Positions 43,701 through 56,017 are shown, numbered from the stretch's first letter. The stretch is DNA of 64,000 bases from Streptomyces sp. PH10-H1 (GCF_030063355.1 NZ_JASISZ010000020.1:36821-100820); one strand, 5' to 3'. Notes: generated by a model from the letters alone, not told the origin. Translations and numbers: made by a program.

Positions 43701-44491
43701 TCACGCTCGCAGTCGGCACGGACCGCCGCGGCGTACGGTGATCCGGCGAGGGTGCGTACGATGCGGGGGTCGTGCAGCGGGTGATGCCCCGGCACGTCGG
43801 CCGGCACCGGAGGATGCGGCCTGCCGGCCACGACCACCCGCAACCCCGCCCCCGGCCGCGCCGGCAACAGCGCAGCAATACTGTGCGCGTCCGGACCAAT
43901 GGTCACCCCACGATCCTCATCCAGGCCATCGACCAACAACACCAGACGCTCACCCCGCCCCCGACACAACTCAGCCGCCTCCCCCAACATGGTGAGGAGG
44001 TGCGCGTCGCGGGTCGAGGGCGTGAGGAACGCCGGCGCCGTCCGACCGAGCAGCGCGGCGAGTTGCTCCCCGACCACGTCGATGAACGCCGTCCTGTCAC
44101 TCTGGGCGGCGAACCGTGCGGTGATGAAGAAGGACACGACTGTGACTCCGGGCGGAGGGTGCAGCGCGAACCACGACAACAGTGCGGTCTTGCCCGCCCA
44201 CGCGGACGCTCTCCACCACGTGTAGGAGCCGGCGTCCGTTGCGGTGCAGAACGCCGCGAGTTCGCTCAGTTCCGCCTGCCGGCCGATGAGCTCGGGAGGG
44301 GCGATACGCGTGATCTGCTGCCGGTAGCCGCTCCGGGCCACCGTCGGACCGTGCACGGCGATGTCGCCGTGCACGATGCCGCTGACCGCGACAGCGCCCG
44401 TGGCGGCACGGGCCTCTCCGCTCTCGGCGACGGCGGACGTCGGCCGCCGCTGCCCGCGCGCCTTCACCTGTTCCTCGTACGTCTCACGCAC
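40793..44491 (-). CDS. STAND/NACHT-type NTPase with long helical repeat region
   Basis: A 1232-aa protein from GTG 44491, seven bases after GGGGAG; the frame is open further up but overlaps the small membrane gene. The N-terminus has a SGEARAATGAVAVSG motif and a beta segment (GIVHGDIAVHGP). The NTPase follows: P-loop RASAWAGKTALL, Walker B RLVLLVDGLDED, sensor RVVVAGRPHPP. The remaining about 800 residues are alanine-rich TPR-like helical hairpins. Proteins of this build (Avs/NACHT-like) sense phage or stress and oligomerise. No separate effector domain is recognised, so the small membrane partner upstream may be the effector. Confidence 0.82.
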   Translation of the reverse strand: MRETYEEQVKARGQRRPTSAVAESGEARAATGAVAVSGIVHGDIAVHGPTVARSGYRQQITRIAPPELIGRQAELSELAAFCTATDAGSYTWWRASAWAGKTALLSWFALHPPPGVTVVSFFITARFAAQSDRTAFIDVVGEQLAALLGRTAPAFLTPSTRDAHLLTMLGEAAELCRGRGERLVLLVDGLDEDRGVTIGPDAHSIAALLPARPGAGLRVVVAGRPHPPVPADVPGHHPLHDPRIVRTLAGSPYAAAVRADCERELVRLLNGASEERDLLGFVVAAGGGLSVSDLAQLTGMSDWETERHLRAVTGRTFATRANQHPPPGSDADVGDVYVLGHEELQSTALTMFGPARLSAYRERLHSWAMTYREQRWPQGTPDYLLLGYARLLRSLGDLPRAVACATDAARQDRQRERTGGDAAALVEIDHAWSLLVPAEETDLVRAALLAAHRSRLKDRNDYPEGLPALWAALGQPDRAEALARGMGDSDTVAPALAQIAVEAGRRGDSARAQHLADTIENLAEGFDSACWRARRLAAMAEAAGAAGDHHRALVCERAIGAILEGTASRWKPHVLASQARAAAAGGSRKRAVELADAIERTGRDNAHSWQMTDVRWAAESSDPDRVNAVLGHLRVLAGTVRSARRRARIEASLVLAEAAAGTGKHGPAMLEAAAELSHGAEPSLWKLDVAGALSEAVVASGDQARAARLADVIAEAATVPGHPCWQDSSSVMSLVRAAMRTLRMCADLGRAAALSELFEAVFRTSAAGPDGAHAEDQEPGEQAQVLGAASVAAALAGDMTRAHTVAASVRGAYERAETWVELAKVSLDRGDRDRAAALLADAERLCRDHIWPRPHAEALTALVEAACTAGERERATRLTEDLAAFAATIAVPSRRADAQVPLVGALARTGRIAQAEAVARATAESHREWAYVELVKVLAGRGEFGTAQEIVRGLGDREDQIKAGRSLAHAAITHRRFALAERLLDAFPGTPGDQRQDQARLLTALAGAAAIGGAHHRATVLAECVQELAWASGGSEYRDEMVRYEAEALAWSRRFDAAEDRSRSITDSFWRALAVDGLVQAAARLGEPGFTVWAHRAARLPCADSRYRSTSLTLLARATAFTGDLRSALAAAERIPLPGWRASALAGLSHHAPAEQGRQLMSRALELGDWPGLLDDLVRCVPGTLLALADMFLSLDRTETDDAALRREPIPGAGAIPPSQAQSPRQRTDEDS

Positions 44492-44549
44492 GCGCGCGTC
44501 TCCCCGGTGGCCGGCGTGGAGTGTCCGGGCGCAAGCCGAGAAGGCCCGA

Positions 44550-44912
44550 TCACGTGACGCGGATCCCGCTGGTGGCGTCTCCGCCTCCGGTGGCGTCGGC
44601 CGGCCCGGTCCGTTCAGCTTGGACCGGACCCACATCGCTACCCGTTCCGCCCGTGGCCACAGCGGTCACTCCGGACACGGCCGTGCCGCCGGCGGCGGCA
44701 CGGGCCTCTCCCGTGTCCGAGACCCGCAGCCCGCGTGGGCCCGGACCGGGCACAGCCGCCCAGATCGCGACGCCGAGCCCGGCCACCGCGACGAGCGCTG
44801 ACGCGACGGTGGCCAGTCTGCTGGCCTCGTCCCAGCGCATCAGGAGAAAAGCCACTTCCAGGCCCGCCACCGCGAGGCAGGTCACCGCCAGAACGATCCG
44901 TCGTGTGGTCAT
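44550..44912 (-). CDS. Small two-helix membrane protein, partner of the STAND NTPase
   Basis: A 120-aa protein: two N-terminal membrane helices (RRIVLAVTCLAVAGLEVAFL, TVASALVAVAGLGVAIWAA), then a Gly/Ala-rich tail with DTGEARAAAGGTAVSGVTAV. The same GEARA..G..AVSG motif opens the NTPase downstream, so both proteins carry a shared recognition or stacking tag. GATGGAAG lies before the ATG. Membrane damage on activation is a plausible but unproven role. Confidence 0.65.
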   Translation of the reverse strand: MTTRRIVLAVTCLAVAGLEVAFLLMRWDEASRLATVASALVAVAGLGVAIWAAVPGPGPRGLRVSDTGEARAAAGGTAVSGVTAVATGGTGSDVGPVQAERTGPADATGGGDATSGIRVT

Positions 44913-45427
44913 GCTTCCATCATCGGTGCAACTTGTCTGCTTTGAGGAGTAGTTCGCCGAAACGAGGACAGGTCCGAGGAGCGAGAGCTCCGGAAGGCAC
45001 GTCTCCGGCGATCACCTCGGCGAGCAGATCTGCCAGTGGCAGTCGAGTCTGTGTCCGAGTCGGCGAGCTGCTCTCACACGTGCGCACGCTGAGGGAGCGC
45101 ACCCAACTCGCATACCTGCGCATTTTCTGAACGCTGGGAAAGACGTCCCTGTACCTGCCCCGGCGTCCCAGTCGTAGCGGGGATCTGGCATGCCCAGTGA
45201 GTGCTGCGTTGAAACTGGACTCTTAATGCTTGCGTTGCATACCTCGCTAACATAAGCTTTAAGGGCTAGGTGGCGCTGTCAGAGCATCCGCGTTTGCCAA
45301 CCACCCTGCTGATGCTGATTTGCCGACTGTGCTGTGTTGTCACACAACTTCGGTGGCTGGATTCGCGGGAGGCGCGAAATCTATCCACAGGCCAACGGCC
45401 ATATGGTCCGTCAGGAAGGGAGGACAG
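44913..45427. other. Intergenic region between divergent units
   Basis: Contains a weak minus-strand frame (44920-45123, 67 codons) that could be a leader protein of the STAND operon but has no ribosome site. It also has an AT-richer part at 45200-45270 (CTTAATGCTTGCG, ACATAAGCTTTAAGG) that probably carries the NERD gene promoter. Confidence 0.4.
45376..45392. repeat. 17-bp repeat GAAATCTATCCACAGGC, copy 1
   Basis: Identical 17 bp recur at 48637-48653, both on the + strand upstream of a gene and both preceded by GGCGC. CTATCCACA is one base from a DnaA box; the position 36 bp before the NERD ATG also fits a promoter element. Confidence 0.6.
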
Positions 45428-45991
45428 ATGCTCAGAACCCACCGACGCCCTGGTGCGCCCGGAGCCAGTGCACAGCAGATGGCCGACACCGAACGCTGGA
45501 TCGAACGAGCGCAGCAACACCGCCGCGCCCGCTGGATCCTGCCCTTGAGCGCTGGGGCCGCCGCGTGCGGCGTGCCTGCCGGAAACCTTCTGGGCCCGCC
45601 CGCCGGCATGGCGCTCGCCGCATTGATCCTGGTCACAGCATGCCGGAGAACCTATCGCAGCCGTGGAAGCTCCTGGGCGAAGGGCGCAGCAGGCGAGCGC
45701 CGCACAGCTCGGATTCTCGCACCGTTGACGTGGTCCGGGCGCTATGTCGTGCTGCATGACCGGGCGATACCGGGGTCGAAAGCCAATATTGACCACCTCG
45801 TCATCGGCAGGACAATCCCGATCTGCGTCGACTCGAAGAACTGGCTATCGGTGAAGTCCACGATCCAGGTCCGCAGGGGAGAACTCTGGTACGGAGGCTT
45901 CTCGCAGAGGGACGCCATGAAGACTGTTCGTTGGGAAGCGGACCAGGCGGCTCAGGCTCTCGGCTGGCCAGTTCGGAAGATTTCAAGTCCA
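45428..45991 (+). pseudogene. NERD-domain protein, 5' part, interrupted by IS3-family element
   Basis: ATG 45428, with one or two membrane helices (ARWILPLSAGAAACGVPAGN, MALAALILVTACRR). The NERD nuclease-related domain follows: AGERRTARILAPL, VLHDRAIPGSKANIDHLVIG, ICVDSKNWLS and a final EADQAAQALGWPV. At codon 188 the reading enters the IS and stops four codons later. The missing C-terminus lies at 47482-47759. NERD proteins are predicted nucleases of the restriction-like fold, often on mobile elements. Confidence 0.85.
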
Positions 45992-46008
45992 GTGAGACGG
46001 TCGTGACG

Positions 46009-47082
46009 CTATGAGGTTTGTGGTGCGGGTTCGTGGCGCTTGGTCGGGTCGTTGATCCAGGCGGTCTGGGGGATCTCGGGTGGTCGGGGGCGGCGGCCGA
46101 AGCGTTCGGGATGGCGGGCGTATGCCTCGGCGAGGGTGACGGCCCGCTGGTCGCGGACCTCCTCGGCGGTCCCGAAGTGGACGGATGCCGGGGTGTGCCA
46201 GCCGATGCCCGAGTGCCGGTGCTCGTGGTTGTAGTACGCGATGAAGGCGTCGAACCATTCGCGGGCGTGGGCCAGCGAGTCAAAGCGATCGGGGTAGTCG
46301 GACATGTACTTCGTGGTCTTGAACTGGGCCTCGCTGTAAGGATTGTCGTTGGAGACCTTCGGCCGCGAGTGCGACCGCGTGACACCCAGGTCGATCAGCA
46401 GCTGGGAGACCTTCTTGCTCGTCATCGAGGTGCCGCGGTCCGCGTGCACCGTCTCGGGCACGATGCCGCTGCAGGTGATGGTCTCGCGGATCAGCTCCTC
46501 GGCTCGTGCCGCCGATTCGGCCGCTTCGACGGTGTGGCCGACGACGTAGCGGCTGAAGATGTCGATGATCACGTAGGCGTGATACCAGATGCCCTTGGCC
46601 GGTCCGGCCACCTTGGTGATGTCCCAGGTGAACACCTGCGAGGGCCCGGTGGCGACCAGCTCGGGGACCGCCTTGGCGGGATAGGCGGCCTGCCGTCGGC
46701 GCTCTCCCGACTGGCCTTGCTCGCGCAGGATCCGGTACATCGTCGAGACCGAGCAGTGATAGCGCCCGGCGTCCAGCTCGCGGGCCCAGATCTGCGCAGG
46801 CGCAAGCTCGGCGTACTCCTCGCCGTTCATCAACTCCAGTACTGCGGACCGCTCTTCGTCCGTCAGTGCCGACGGCTGCACCTGAGGGGAACGTTCTTTG
46901 CGTGGTGGCCGGGGCCGGAGCCGGCGGTAGTGGGTGGCCCTGGACCGGCCGGTCAGCCGGCAGGCGGCCGTGATGCCCAGCTCAGCCTCCACGCCGGTGA
47001 ACGCCTCGTCCACGACAGGGTCGGTGGCAGGCTTCAGTCCGCGCTCTCGGAGATCATTTCCAAGAGCGCGGAAGCTTTTCCC
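46009..47082 (-). CDS. IS3-family transposase OrfB (rve/DDE integrase domain)
   Basis: Reading frame entered by -1 slippage from orfA; 357 codons from the slip site. An HTH_21-like part (AACRLTGRSRATHYRRL) precedes the DDE catalytic core: first Asp in VFTWDITKVAG, second in VHADRGTSM, Glu in NPYSEAQFKTTKY. It ends 17 bp inside the right IS end. OrfA-OrfB fusion performs copy-out transposition in this family. Confidence 0.92.
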   Translation of the reverse strand, partial: GKSFRALGNDLRERGLKPATDPVVDEAFTGVEAELGITAACRLTGRSRATHYRRLRPRPPRKERSPQVQPSALTDEERSAVLELMNGEEYAELAPAQIWARELDAGRYHCSVSTMYRILREQGQSGERRRQAAYPAKAVPELVATGPSQVFTWDITKVAGPAKGIWYHAYVIIDIFSRYVVGHTVEAAESAARAEELIRETITCSGIVPETVHADRGTSMTSKKVSQLLIDLGVTRSHSRPKVSNDNPYSEAQFKTTKYMSDYPDRFDSLAHAREWFDAFIAYYNHEHRHSGIGWHTPASVHFGTAEEVRDQRAVTLAEAYARHPERFGRRPRPPEIPQTAWINDPTKRHEPAPQTS

Positions 47083-47417
47083 ATGACGTCCAGCGCGGCC
47101 TTGTTCCGGGCCAGTTCCCTCTCCAGCTGTTCCACCCGGCGGCGCAGCTTCTCGTTGTCCGTCTCGGCGGCCGACTTCTTCGGCCTTGCCGGGCTGGTGC
47201 GCTTGTCGACCAGCTTCTCCAGGGCCCCGGCGTCCCGCGCGGCCCGCCACTCGGTGACATGCGAGTGGTACAGGCGCTCGCGGCGTAGAACCGCGCCCTT
47301 CTCGTTCTTGGGCGCGGCGTCGTATTCGGCCACGATCCGCAGCTTGTACTCCGGACTGAAGGAGCGACGCTTCGGCCTGGGAGCCGGGTCGAATTCGGTG
47401 GGCTTGGTGCTGGTCAT
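47034..47417 (-). CDS. IS3-family OrfA (HTH and leucine zipper)
   Basis: A 127-aa protein: HTH_Tnp_1 domain (RRSFSPEYKLRIVAEYDAAP, RERLYHSHVTEWRAARDAGA) followed by a leucine-zipper helix (NEKLRRRVEQLERELARNKA). The heptamer GGGAAAA at 47082-47076 near its end allows a -1 frameshift into orfB, giving the full transposase. GAAAGGAG precedes the ATG. Confidence 0.92.
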   Translation of the reverse strand: MTSTKPTEFDPAPRPKRRSFSPEYKLRIVAEYDAAPKNEKGAVLRRERLYHSHVTEWRAARDAGALEKLVDKRTSPARPKKSAAETDNEKLRRRVEQLERELARNKAALDVMGKASALLEMISESAD

Positions 47418-47481
47418 GAGGGGGTGGTTCTCCTTTCGGTGCCCTCTCAGGCTAACCCGTCGAAGCGGGACGTCTCACCCA

Positions 47482-47759
47482 AGGCTGGCAGAGAGGGAGT
47501 TCGCGCAGTAATCGCCGTCCACGGAGCACACGTCCCGGGCGGACACATTCACCTCGACGGTGTCACCGTCATCCCGGCAAGCCAGCTGCGCCGCTATATC
47601 CACTCACTTCCCACATCTCCCGGGTGGGATCGCGCGATGGTCCGCGACACCGTGCGCACCGCCCAGGTCCGCCTCCCGCCCGCCGCACAGGCCGGCCCGC
47701 GCCGCCGGCCGGGACGAGACCGCCCAATCACTCGACGGAAAGCACAGGCCCCACGGTGA
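47482..47759 (+). pseudogene. NERD-domain protein, 3' part
   Basis: The frame reads KAGREGVRAVIAVHGAHVPG, then GVTVIPASQLRRYIHSLPTS and a basic Arg-rich tail: the usual end of Streptomyces NERD proteins. If the IS and one CCA are removed, the two halves meet one base out of frame, so the gene also carries a small indel. Its stop overlaps the next gene's GTG. Confidence 0.75.
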
Positions 47760-48484
47760 GCATCTTCCGAGTCCCTGCCCCCAGCAATGCCACCGACCGG
47801 CGCACCGCCGCCCACGCGGGCCCCCACACGCAGACCCACCGAACCCTGCCGGTCGGCGCGGCCTTGGTCGTGGCAACGACACTGGCACTGACCGGGTGCG
47901 CCAGCAGTGACAAGGCATCCGGCAAGCACCCAGCCGCCACGACCATCGCACCGTCGGCTTCGGCCGCTATACCGAGCGCCTCCGCGACGGATGCCGGTGC
48001 GCCGAAGTTCGACCTGCCGCCCGACGTTCACGTTGTGATCGACGGCTTCGACAGTAACGACCCCACCAAGAAGGCCGCCCTTCGCGACACCTCGTACGCG
48101 ATCAACGCGGTCCTTGAGGCCGAGTCGCGCATCATCGTGAAGGAGACACCCAACTTCGCGCGCTATTTCACCGGCCTTCAGGGCGCCCAGTTCGCTGACA
48201 CGATCATCGAGGAGGCCCGCACCGGGGAGATCATCACCGGCACTTACCGCTACTACCAGTCCACGGTGAAGATCGTCAACGCCGGTGTCACCAACGTCGC
48301 CTACTGCGAGGACCAGCGGAAGGGCTTCAGCAAGGTCGCCAAGACCGGACGCGTACTGATGACTACTCCCTCCCTCCAGGACTTCCGCCGGTGGTCGATG
48401 ACTCTGGTGCAGAACACTGCAGGGGACTGGCAGGTCCTGCGGTACACCTGGACGCTCGGCGCGAAGGAGTGCCAGATCGCCTGA
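47756..48484 (+). CDS. Secreted lipoprotein (242 aa)
   Basis: GTG overlaps the NERD stop (GTGA). Long N-region, hydrophobic stretch (VGAALVVATTLALTGC) with lipobox LTGC, so lipid attachment to Cys is expected. The mature part after a Ser/Ala linker (NDPTKKAALRDTSYAINAVL, ITGTYRYYQSTVKIVNAGVT, TPSLQDFRRWSMTLVQNTAG) is a single alpha/beta domain similar in style to NTF2-like actinobacterial lipoproteins. Function unknown. Confidence 0.75.
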   Translation: MSIFRVPAPSNATDRRTAAHAGPHTQTHRTLPVGAALVVATTLALTGCASSDKASGKHPAATTIAPSASAAIPSASATDAGAPKFDLPPDVHVVIDGFDSNDPTKKAALRDTSYAINAVLEAESRIIVKETPNFARYFTGLQGAQFADTIIEEARTGEIITGTYRYYQSTVKIVNAGVTNVAYCEDQRKGFSKVAKTGRVLMTTPSLQDFRRWSMTLVQNTAGDWQVLRYTWTLGAKECQIA

Positions 48485-48636
48485 CCCGAGTCCCCGAGCG
48501 GTTCCTGGAACCACCGACCGAGTCGCAAGGACCGCCAACGGCCCGGGACAGACTCTGACCCGCGGCCGGCCTCGGCGATGTCGCAGCCCGACGGGCTAGT
48601 GAGAGAGAGCCGTGTCGGGAGGGTGCCGACGGCGCA

Positions 48637-48653
48637 GAAATCTATCCACAGGC
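48637..48653. repeat. 17-bp repeat GAAATCTATCCACAGGC, copy 2
   Basis: Exact copy of 45376-45392, here 109 bp before the ATG at 48763. Both copies are followed within 10-30 bp by a CATA(T/C)GG element, which suggests a shared promoter or operator rather than chance. Confidence 0.6.
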
Positions 48654-48762
48654 ATTCGCGCATAGCGTGCTCATACGGCCCGGCGACCACAGCGCGCCAG
48701 CACCGAACTACCACCACGCATCCGCTGCGGAACCCCCCACCTGCAGAACCAAGGAGCTCCCG

Positions 48763-48921
48763 ATGCGACACGCGCCATCCGCAGAGCCCACAGCCCCCAC
48801 CCCTCAGGCCCCACCGGCCCGCACCGAAGCCACGGACGAGTCCGATGGCCCAGCCACCGTGAACGCCCCCGTTCCGCGGCCCCCAGCCCCCGAACACTGC
48901 ACCACCGCCTGCGTGCGCTAA
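48763..48921 (+). CDS. Small Pro/Ala-rich protein (52 aa) with C-terminal cysteines
   Basis: AAGGAG nine bases before the ATG. Mostly Pro, Ala, Glu and Thr (EPTAPTPQAPPARTEATDES), ending HCTTACVR. Lies 35 bp before the PTS gene in the same direction. Two Cys in an otherwise disordered peptide are noticeable, but no modification enzyme is evident beyond a glycosyltransferase 2 kb downstream. Confidence 0.45.
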   Translation: MRHAPSAEPTAPTPQAPPARTEATDESDGPATVNAPVPRPPAPEHCTTACVR

Positions 48922-48955
48922 CCCCCGACCGCCCTACCGCTCAGGAGCAGACGTC

Positions 48956-50305
48956 ATGTCGCGTGTTCTGCCCGACGCCGACCCCGCCCCGCGCACCGCC
49001 GACACCAACACCCCGGTCCCTTCGACAGGAACCTCGGCCAGCGAGACCACAGCCCTGGCCCGACTGCGCCGGATGGGTCAGGCCCTTGCTCTACCCATCG
49101 CCGCCATGCCCGCTGCTGGACTTCTCCTGCGCGCAGGGCAGGACGACCTCCTGGGCCGCTTCGGCCCGCTCCACGAGACGGCCATGGTCATGTCCGGGGC
49201 GGGCGCGGCCATCCTCGACTACCTGCCCTTGCTGTTCACGCTCGGCATTGGGCTGGGCATGAACCGGACGAAGGACCGGGTAGGGCCCGTGCTCGCCTGC
49301 GTCGTCTCCTACTTGGTGCTGGCCCGAGTCGTCCTGGTTCTCAACAGCCCGCTGCCGGCCGGACAACTCGCCACCCCACCGGCCCGGTGGCCGTACGGGG
49401 CCCTGGCTGGCATCATCGCCGGCCTCCTGGCCCTGGCTGTATGGAAGGGCGTGGCCGGACGACGGCACATACCGCCCTTCGTTGCCTACGGCCTCGTCAT
49501 CGTGGCGGCGGCGGCCGCCGGAACACTCCTCGGTCTGGCCTACCCGGCGGTGGACCGGGTGCTGACGGCATCCGCCGGCACCGTCGCCCACCACGCCATT
49601 ATCGGCGGCGGACTGTTCGGATTCCTCAACCGACTGCTGCTCCCCATCGGTTTGCACACCCCGCTCAACCTCGTCCTCTGGTACCTCACCGGCGACTGCG
49701 GAGGCATTAAGGGCGACGTTCCCTGTTTCATCCAGGCCCACGACCCCCACGCCGGCAGCTTCCTAACCGGATTCTTCCCCGTGGCGATGGCCGGCCTGCC
49801 GGCAGCAGCCCTCGCCATGTGGCACTGCGCCCACCCAGACCAACGCCGCCGCGTCGCGACACTCCTCCTACCGGCCGCCGCCCTGTCAGCCCTGACCGGC
49901 GTCACCGAGCCCATTGAACTGAGTTTCGTGTTCGTCGCGTTCCCGCTCTACCTCGTCCACGCCGTCCTGACCGGACTGAGTCTCGCACTCGTCAACTGGC
50001 TCGGAATTCGCAGTGGGTTTGTGTTCTCCGCAGGTGCCCTGGACTACTTCTTCAACTACTCAATCTCCACCAAACCCCTGCTGCTGCTCCCCATCAGCGC
50101 TGCATACGGCGCCCTCTACTACGTCGTGTTCCGGTTCCTGATCACGCGCTTCAACCTCCGCACCCCTGGACGCACCCCGGTGGCGGCCGAGGAGACAGAA
50201 CAGACCTCGGCGCCCTCGCCGACTCACGACCCGCCCCGTACCGCACAGCACCCAACCAGCCCGTCCGAGGCCGCCGACGGCAACCCGCAAAGGAGATGGA
50301 ACTGA
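48956..50305 (+). CDS. PTS transporter subunit EIIC (glucose/GlcNAc family)
   Basis: A 449-aa protein: disordered N-terminus, ten hydrophobic segments, hallmark GGLFGFLNRLLLPIGLHTPL and GVTEPIELSFVF, with a Pro-rich C-terminal tail after about residue 405. EIIC forms the sugar channel and needs EIIB/EIIA for phosphorylation; neither is in the window, so it must use chromosomal partners or work differently. Its stop overlaps the next ATG. Confidence 0.88.
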   Translation: MSRVLPDADPAPRTADTNTPVPSTGTSASETTALARLRRMGQALALPIAAMPAAGLLLRAGQDDLLGRFGPLHETAMVMSGAGAAILDYLPLLFTLGIGLGMNRTKDRVGPVLACVVSYLVLARVVLVLNSPLPAGQLATPPARWPYGALAGIIAGLLALAVWKGVAGRRHIPPFVAYGLVIVAAAAAGTLLGLAYPAVDRVLTASAGTVAHHAIIGGGLFGFLNRLLLPIGLHTPLNLVLWYLTGDCGGIKGDVPCFIQAHDPHAGSFLTGFFPVAMAGLPAAALAMWHCAHPDQRRRVATLLLPAAALSALTGVTEPIELSFVFVAFPLYLVHAVLTGLSLALVNWLGIRSGFVFSAGALDYFFNYSISTKPLLLLPISAAYGALYYVVFRFLITRFNLRTPGRTPVAAEETEQTSAPSPTHDPPRTAQHPTSPSEAADGNPQRRWN

Positions 50306-50676
50306 TGCTCCGCGATGTTCAGGCCGCGTATTACGGGATCGGAACGCTCTTTCCCGTGATCGTCATAGATCCCACGCCCAACTGGATCCAGAGCCGGCTA
50401 GGAGCTCGCCCCGAACGATCGCCTGAAGGCCACGGCATGCTGCTGCTGCGCTGGACCGGTCGCCCGCACGACGAGGCCTCCGCACCTGCCGCGCTGCGGT
50501 CCACCGCCCGACGGGCCCCACACGATGCAGGCAACATGGCTGAGCTCCAACAGTTCTGGAGCACACTGCCAACAGGCCTGCACCTCATCGCGCTGTCCAG
50601 CCGGTTGCTCCTGGGCCCGTGGGACACGAGGCCCGGCCTGACATCCGGCCAGGACAATCAACGGGCGGCTGCGTGA
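50305..50676 (+). CDS. Hypothetical protein (123 aa)
   Basis: I use ATG 50305 (TGATG overlap with the PTS stop), nine bases after AAAGGAG, rather than ATG 50296. Reads LRDVQAAYYGIGTLFPVIVI, DPTPNWIQSRLG, then a helical C-terminus with TLPTGLHLIALSSRLLLGPW. Soluble; not recognised. Coupled on both sides or nearly so, hence an operon with the PTS and GT2 genes. Confidence 0.5.
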   Translation: MLRDVQAAYYGIGTLFPVIVIDPTPNWIQSRLGARPERSPEGHGMLLLRWTGRPHDEASAPAALRSTARRAPHDAGNMAELQQFWSTLPTGLHLIALSSRLLLGPWDTRPGLTSGQDNQRAAA

Positions 50677-50786
50677 ACCGCCCGTCGATCACCGACCCAC
50701 CCTCAAATGGCACCGTGACCCAGTCGCCAGGCCCCCTGGTCGCTATAAGCCACCGGCACCAGCCGCTGTCACCCCAGGAGAAGATC

Positions 50787-51566
50787 GTGGTTCAGCACGA
50801 CCAGCCCGCCGTCGCCGTCATCACTCCGACCGGCCTGGACCCGCAACGCCTTCCGTTCCTGGAGGAGCTCTACGACAGCCTGCGGGCCCAGGAGGGCATC
50901 TCCCTGGAGTGGATCATTGCCCCCAACGGGCCAAGGGCCGACCCCGACCTCATACCGCGGGCGATCACCAAGGACCGCCGGGTCCGAGTGGTCGCACGCC
51001 CCGGGCCCGGCCCAGCATCCGCGCGCAATACGGCCATGAACTACGTACGCGCCCCCCGCGTTGCGTTCATCGACGATGACGACCGGATCCCGCCCCAGAG
51101 TTTGGCCGTCCGCAATGAGAGGGCCATCGACACCGGTCTCCGCTGGGTCGCAGGGCTCTCGGCCGATTGGTATCCCGAGTCCGGAGGACTGTCGACCTGG
51201 ATGTGTCCGACGCCGGTGGGGAGGCACGAGGCCGGTGATGTGTGGACCTACTGGCCCGATCCCCAGGCGAGTAAGCCGCCGTTGGGCCACTGCATGCTGC
51301 TGACCGACACGCGGCTCGCTCAGGCAGTTGGGCATGGCGGTCTCAATAAGGGCGAGGACTACAGCTTCCTGATCGGCGTATGTGCGCGTGCCGCCGGCGA
51401 GCTGCTCTCCGACGTTGTCTATCATCGAAGGGTGCATTCCGGGCAGTGGACTGCTGCGGAAACGTACCGTGACCAGGTCGAATTCGACGCGCGGGTGCAC
51501 TCGTGGCTCAAGGGGCGGGCGGAGCGCGAGTTGCGGCTTGAAGCGCCGTATGTAGGTTCCGCGTAA
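50787..51566 (+). CDS. Family 2 glycosyltransferase
   Basis: A 259-aa GT-A fold protein: VAVITPTGLDPQRLPFLEEL at the nucleotide site, ARPGPGPASARNTAMNYVRA, and metal-binding VAFIDDDDRIP. A later GEDYSFLIGVCARAAGELLS contains the catalytic ED region. I prefer GTG 50787 (CAGGAG six bases upstream); GTG 50673 would overlap the previous stop and add 38 poorly ordered residues. Acceptor unknown. Confidence 0.8.
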   Translation: MVQHDQPAVAVITPTGLDPQRLPFLEELYDSLRAQEGISLEWIIAPNGPRADPDLIPRAITKDRRVRVVARPGPGPASARNTAMNYVRAPRVAFIDDDDRIPPQSLAVRNERAIDTGLRWVAGLSADWYPESGGLSTWMCPTPVGRHEAGDVWTYWPDPQASKPPLGHCMLLTDTRLAQAVGHGGLNKGEDYSFLIGVCARAAGELLSDVVYHRRVHSGQWTAAETYRDQVEFDARVHSWLKGRAERELRLEAPYVGSA

Positions 51567-51809
51567 CTGCGAGCATTCCAGTTGACCATGCGCACCGGAT
51601 GGGCATTTCCGGCTCATCATGAGAACTGCTTACGGCCGGCAGTCGGGCCGATCTCGTCGGTTCCACCGGCAGGCCGGAAAACCGGTCGACGACCCGGCCG
51701 CAGCCGCAGACGCCCGATGTCAGCGGCCTCCCTTACTGTGGCGGTCTTGGCCGTCAGTGATGACCACCCGACGCTGATGCGAACAGCGCTGGGAGTGTGA
51801 GGAGCACGA

Positions 51810-56017
<4,208 letters not shown>

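Larger units (their letters stand above)
45992..47478 (-). mobile_element. IS3-family insertion sequence, 1487 bp, with CCA target duplication
   Basis: Ends are short inverted repeats GTGAGACG (45992-45999) and its complement CGTCTCAC (47471-47478). CCA occurs directly outside both ends (45989-45991 and 47479-47481), the 3-bp duplication typical of IS3 elements. Inside are orfA and orfB on the minus strand in overlapping frames with a slippery GGGAAAA. The element looks complete and potentially active. Confidence 0.88.

Noticed and set aside
44920..45123. 67-codon minus-strand frame upstream of the small membrane protein
   Set aside because: No ribosome site and no family; kept only as a remark in the intergenic entry.
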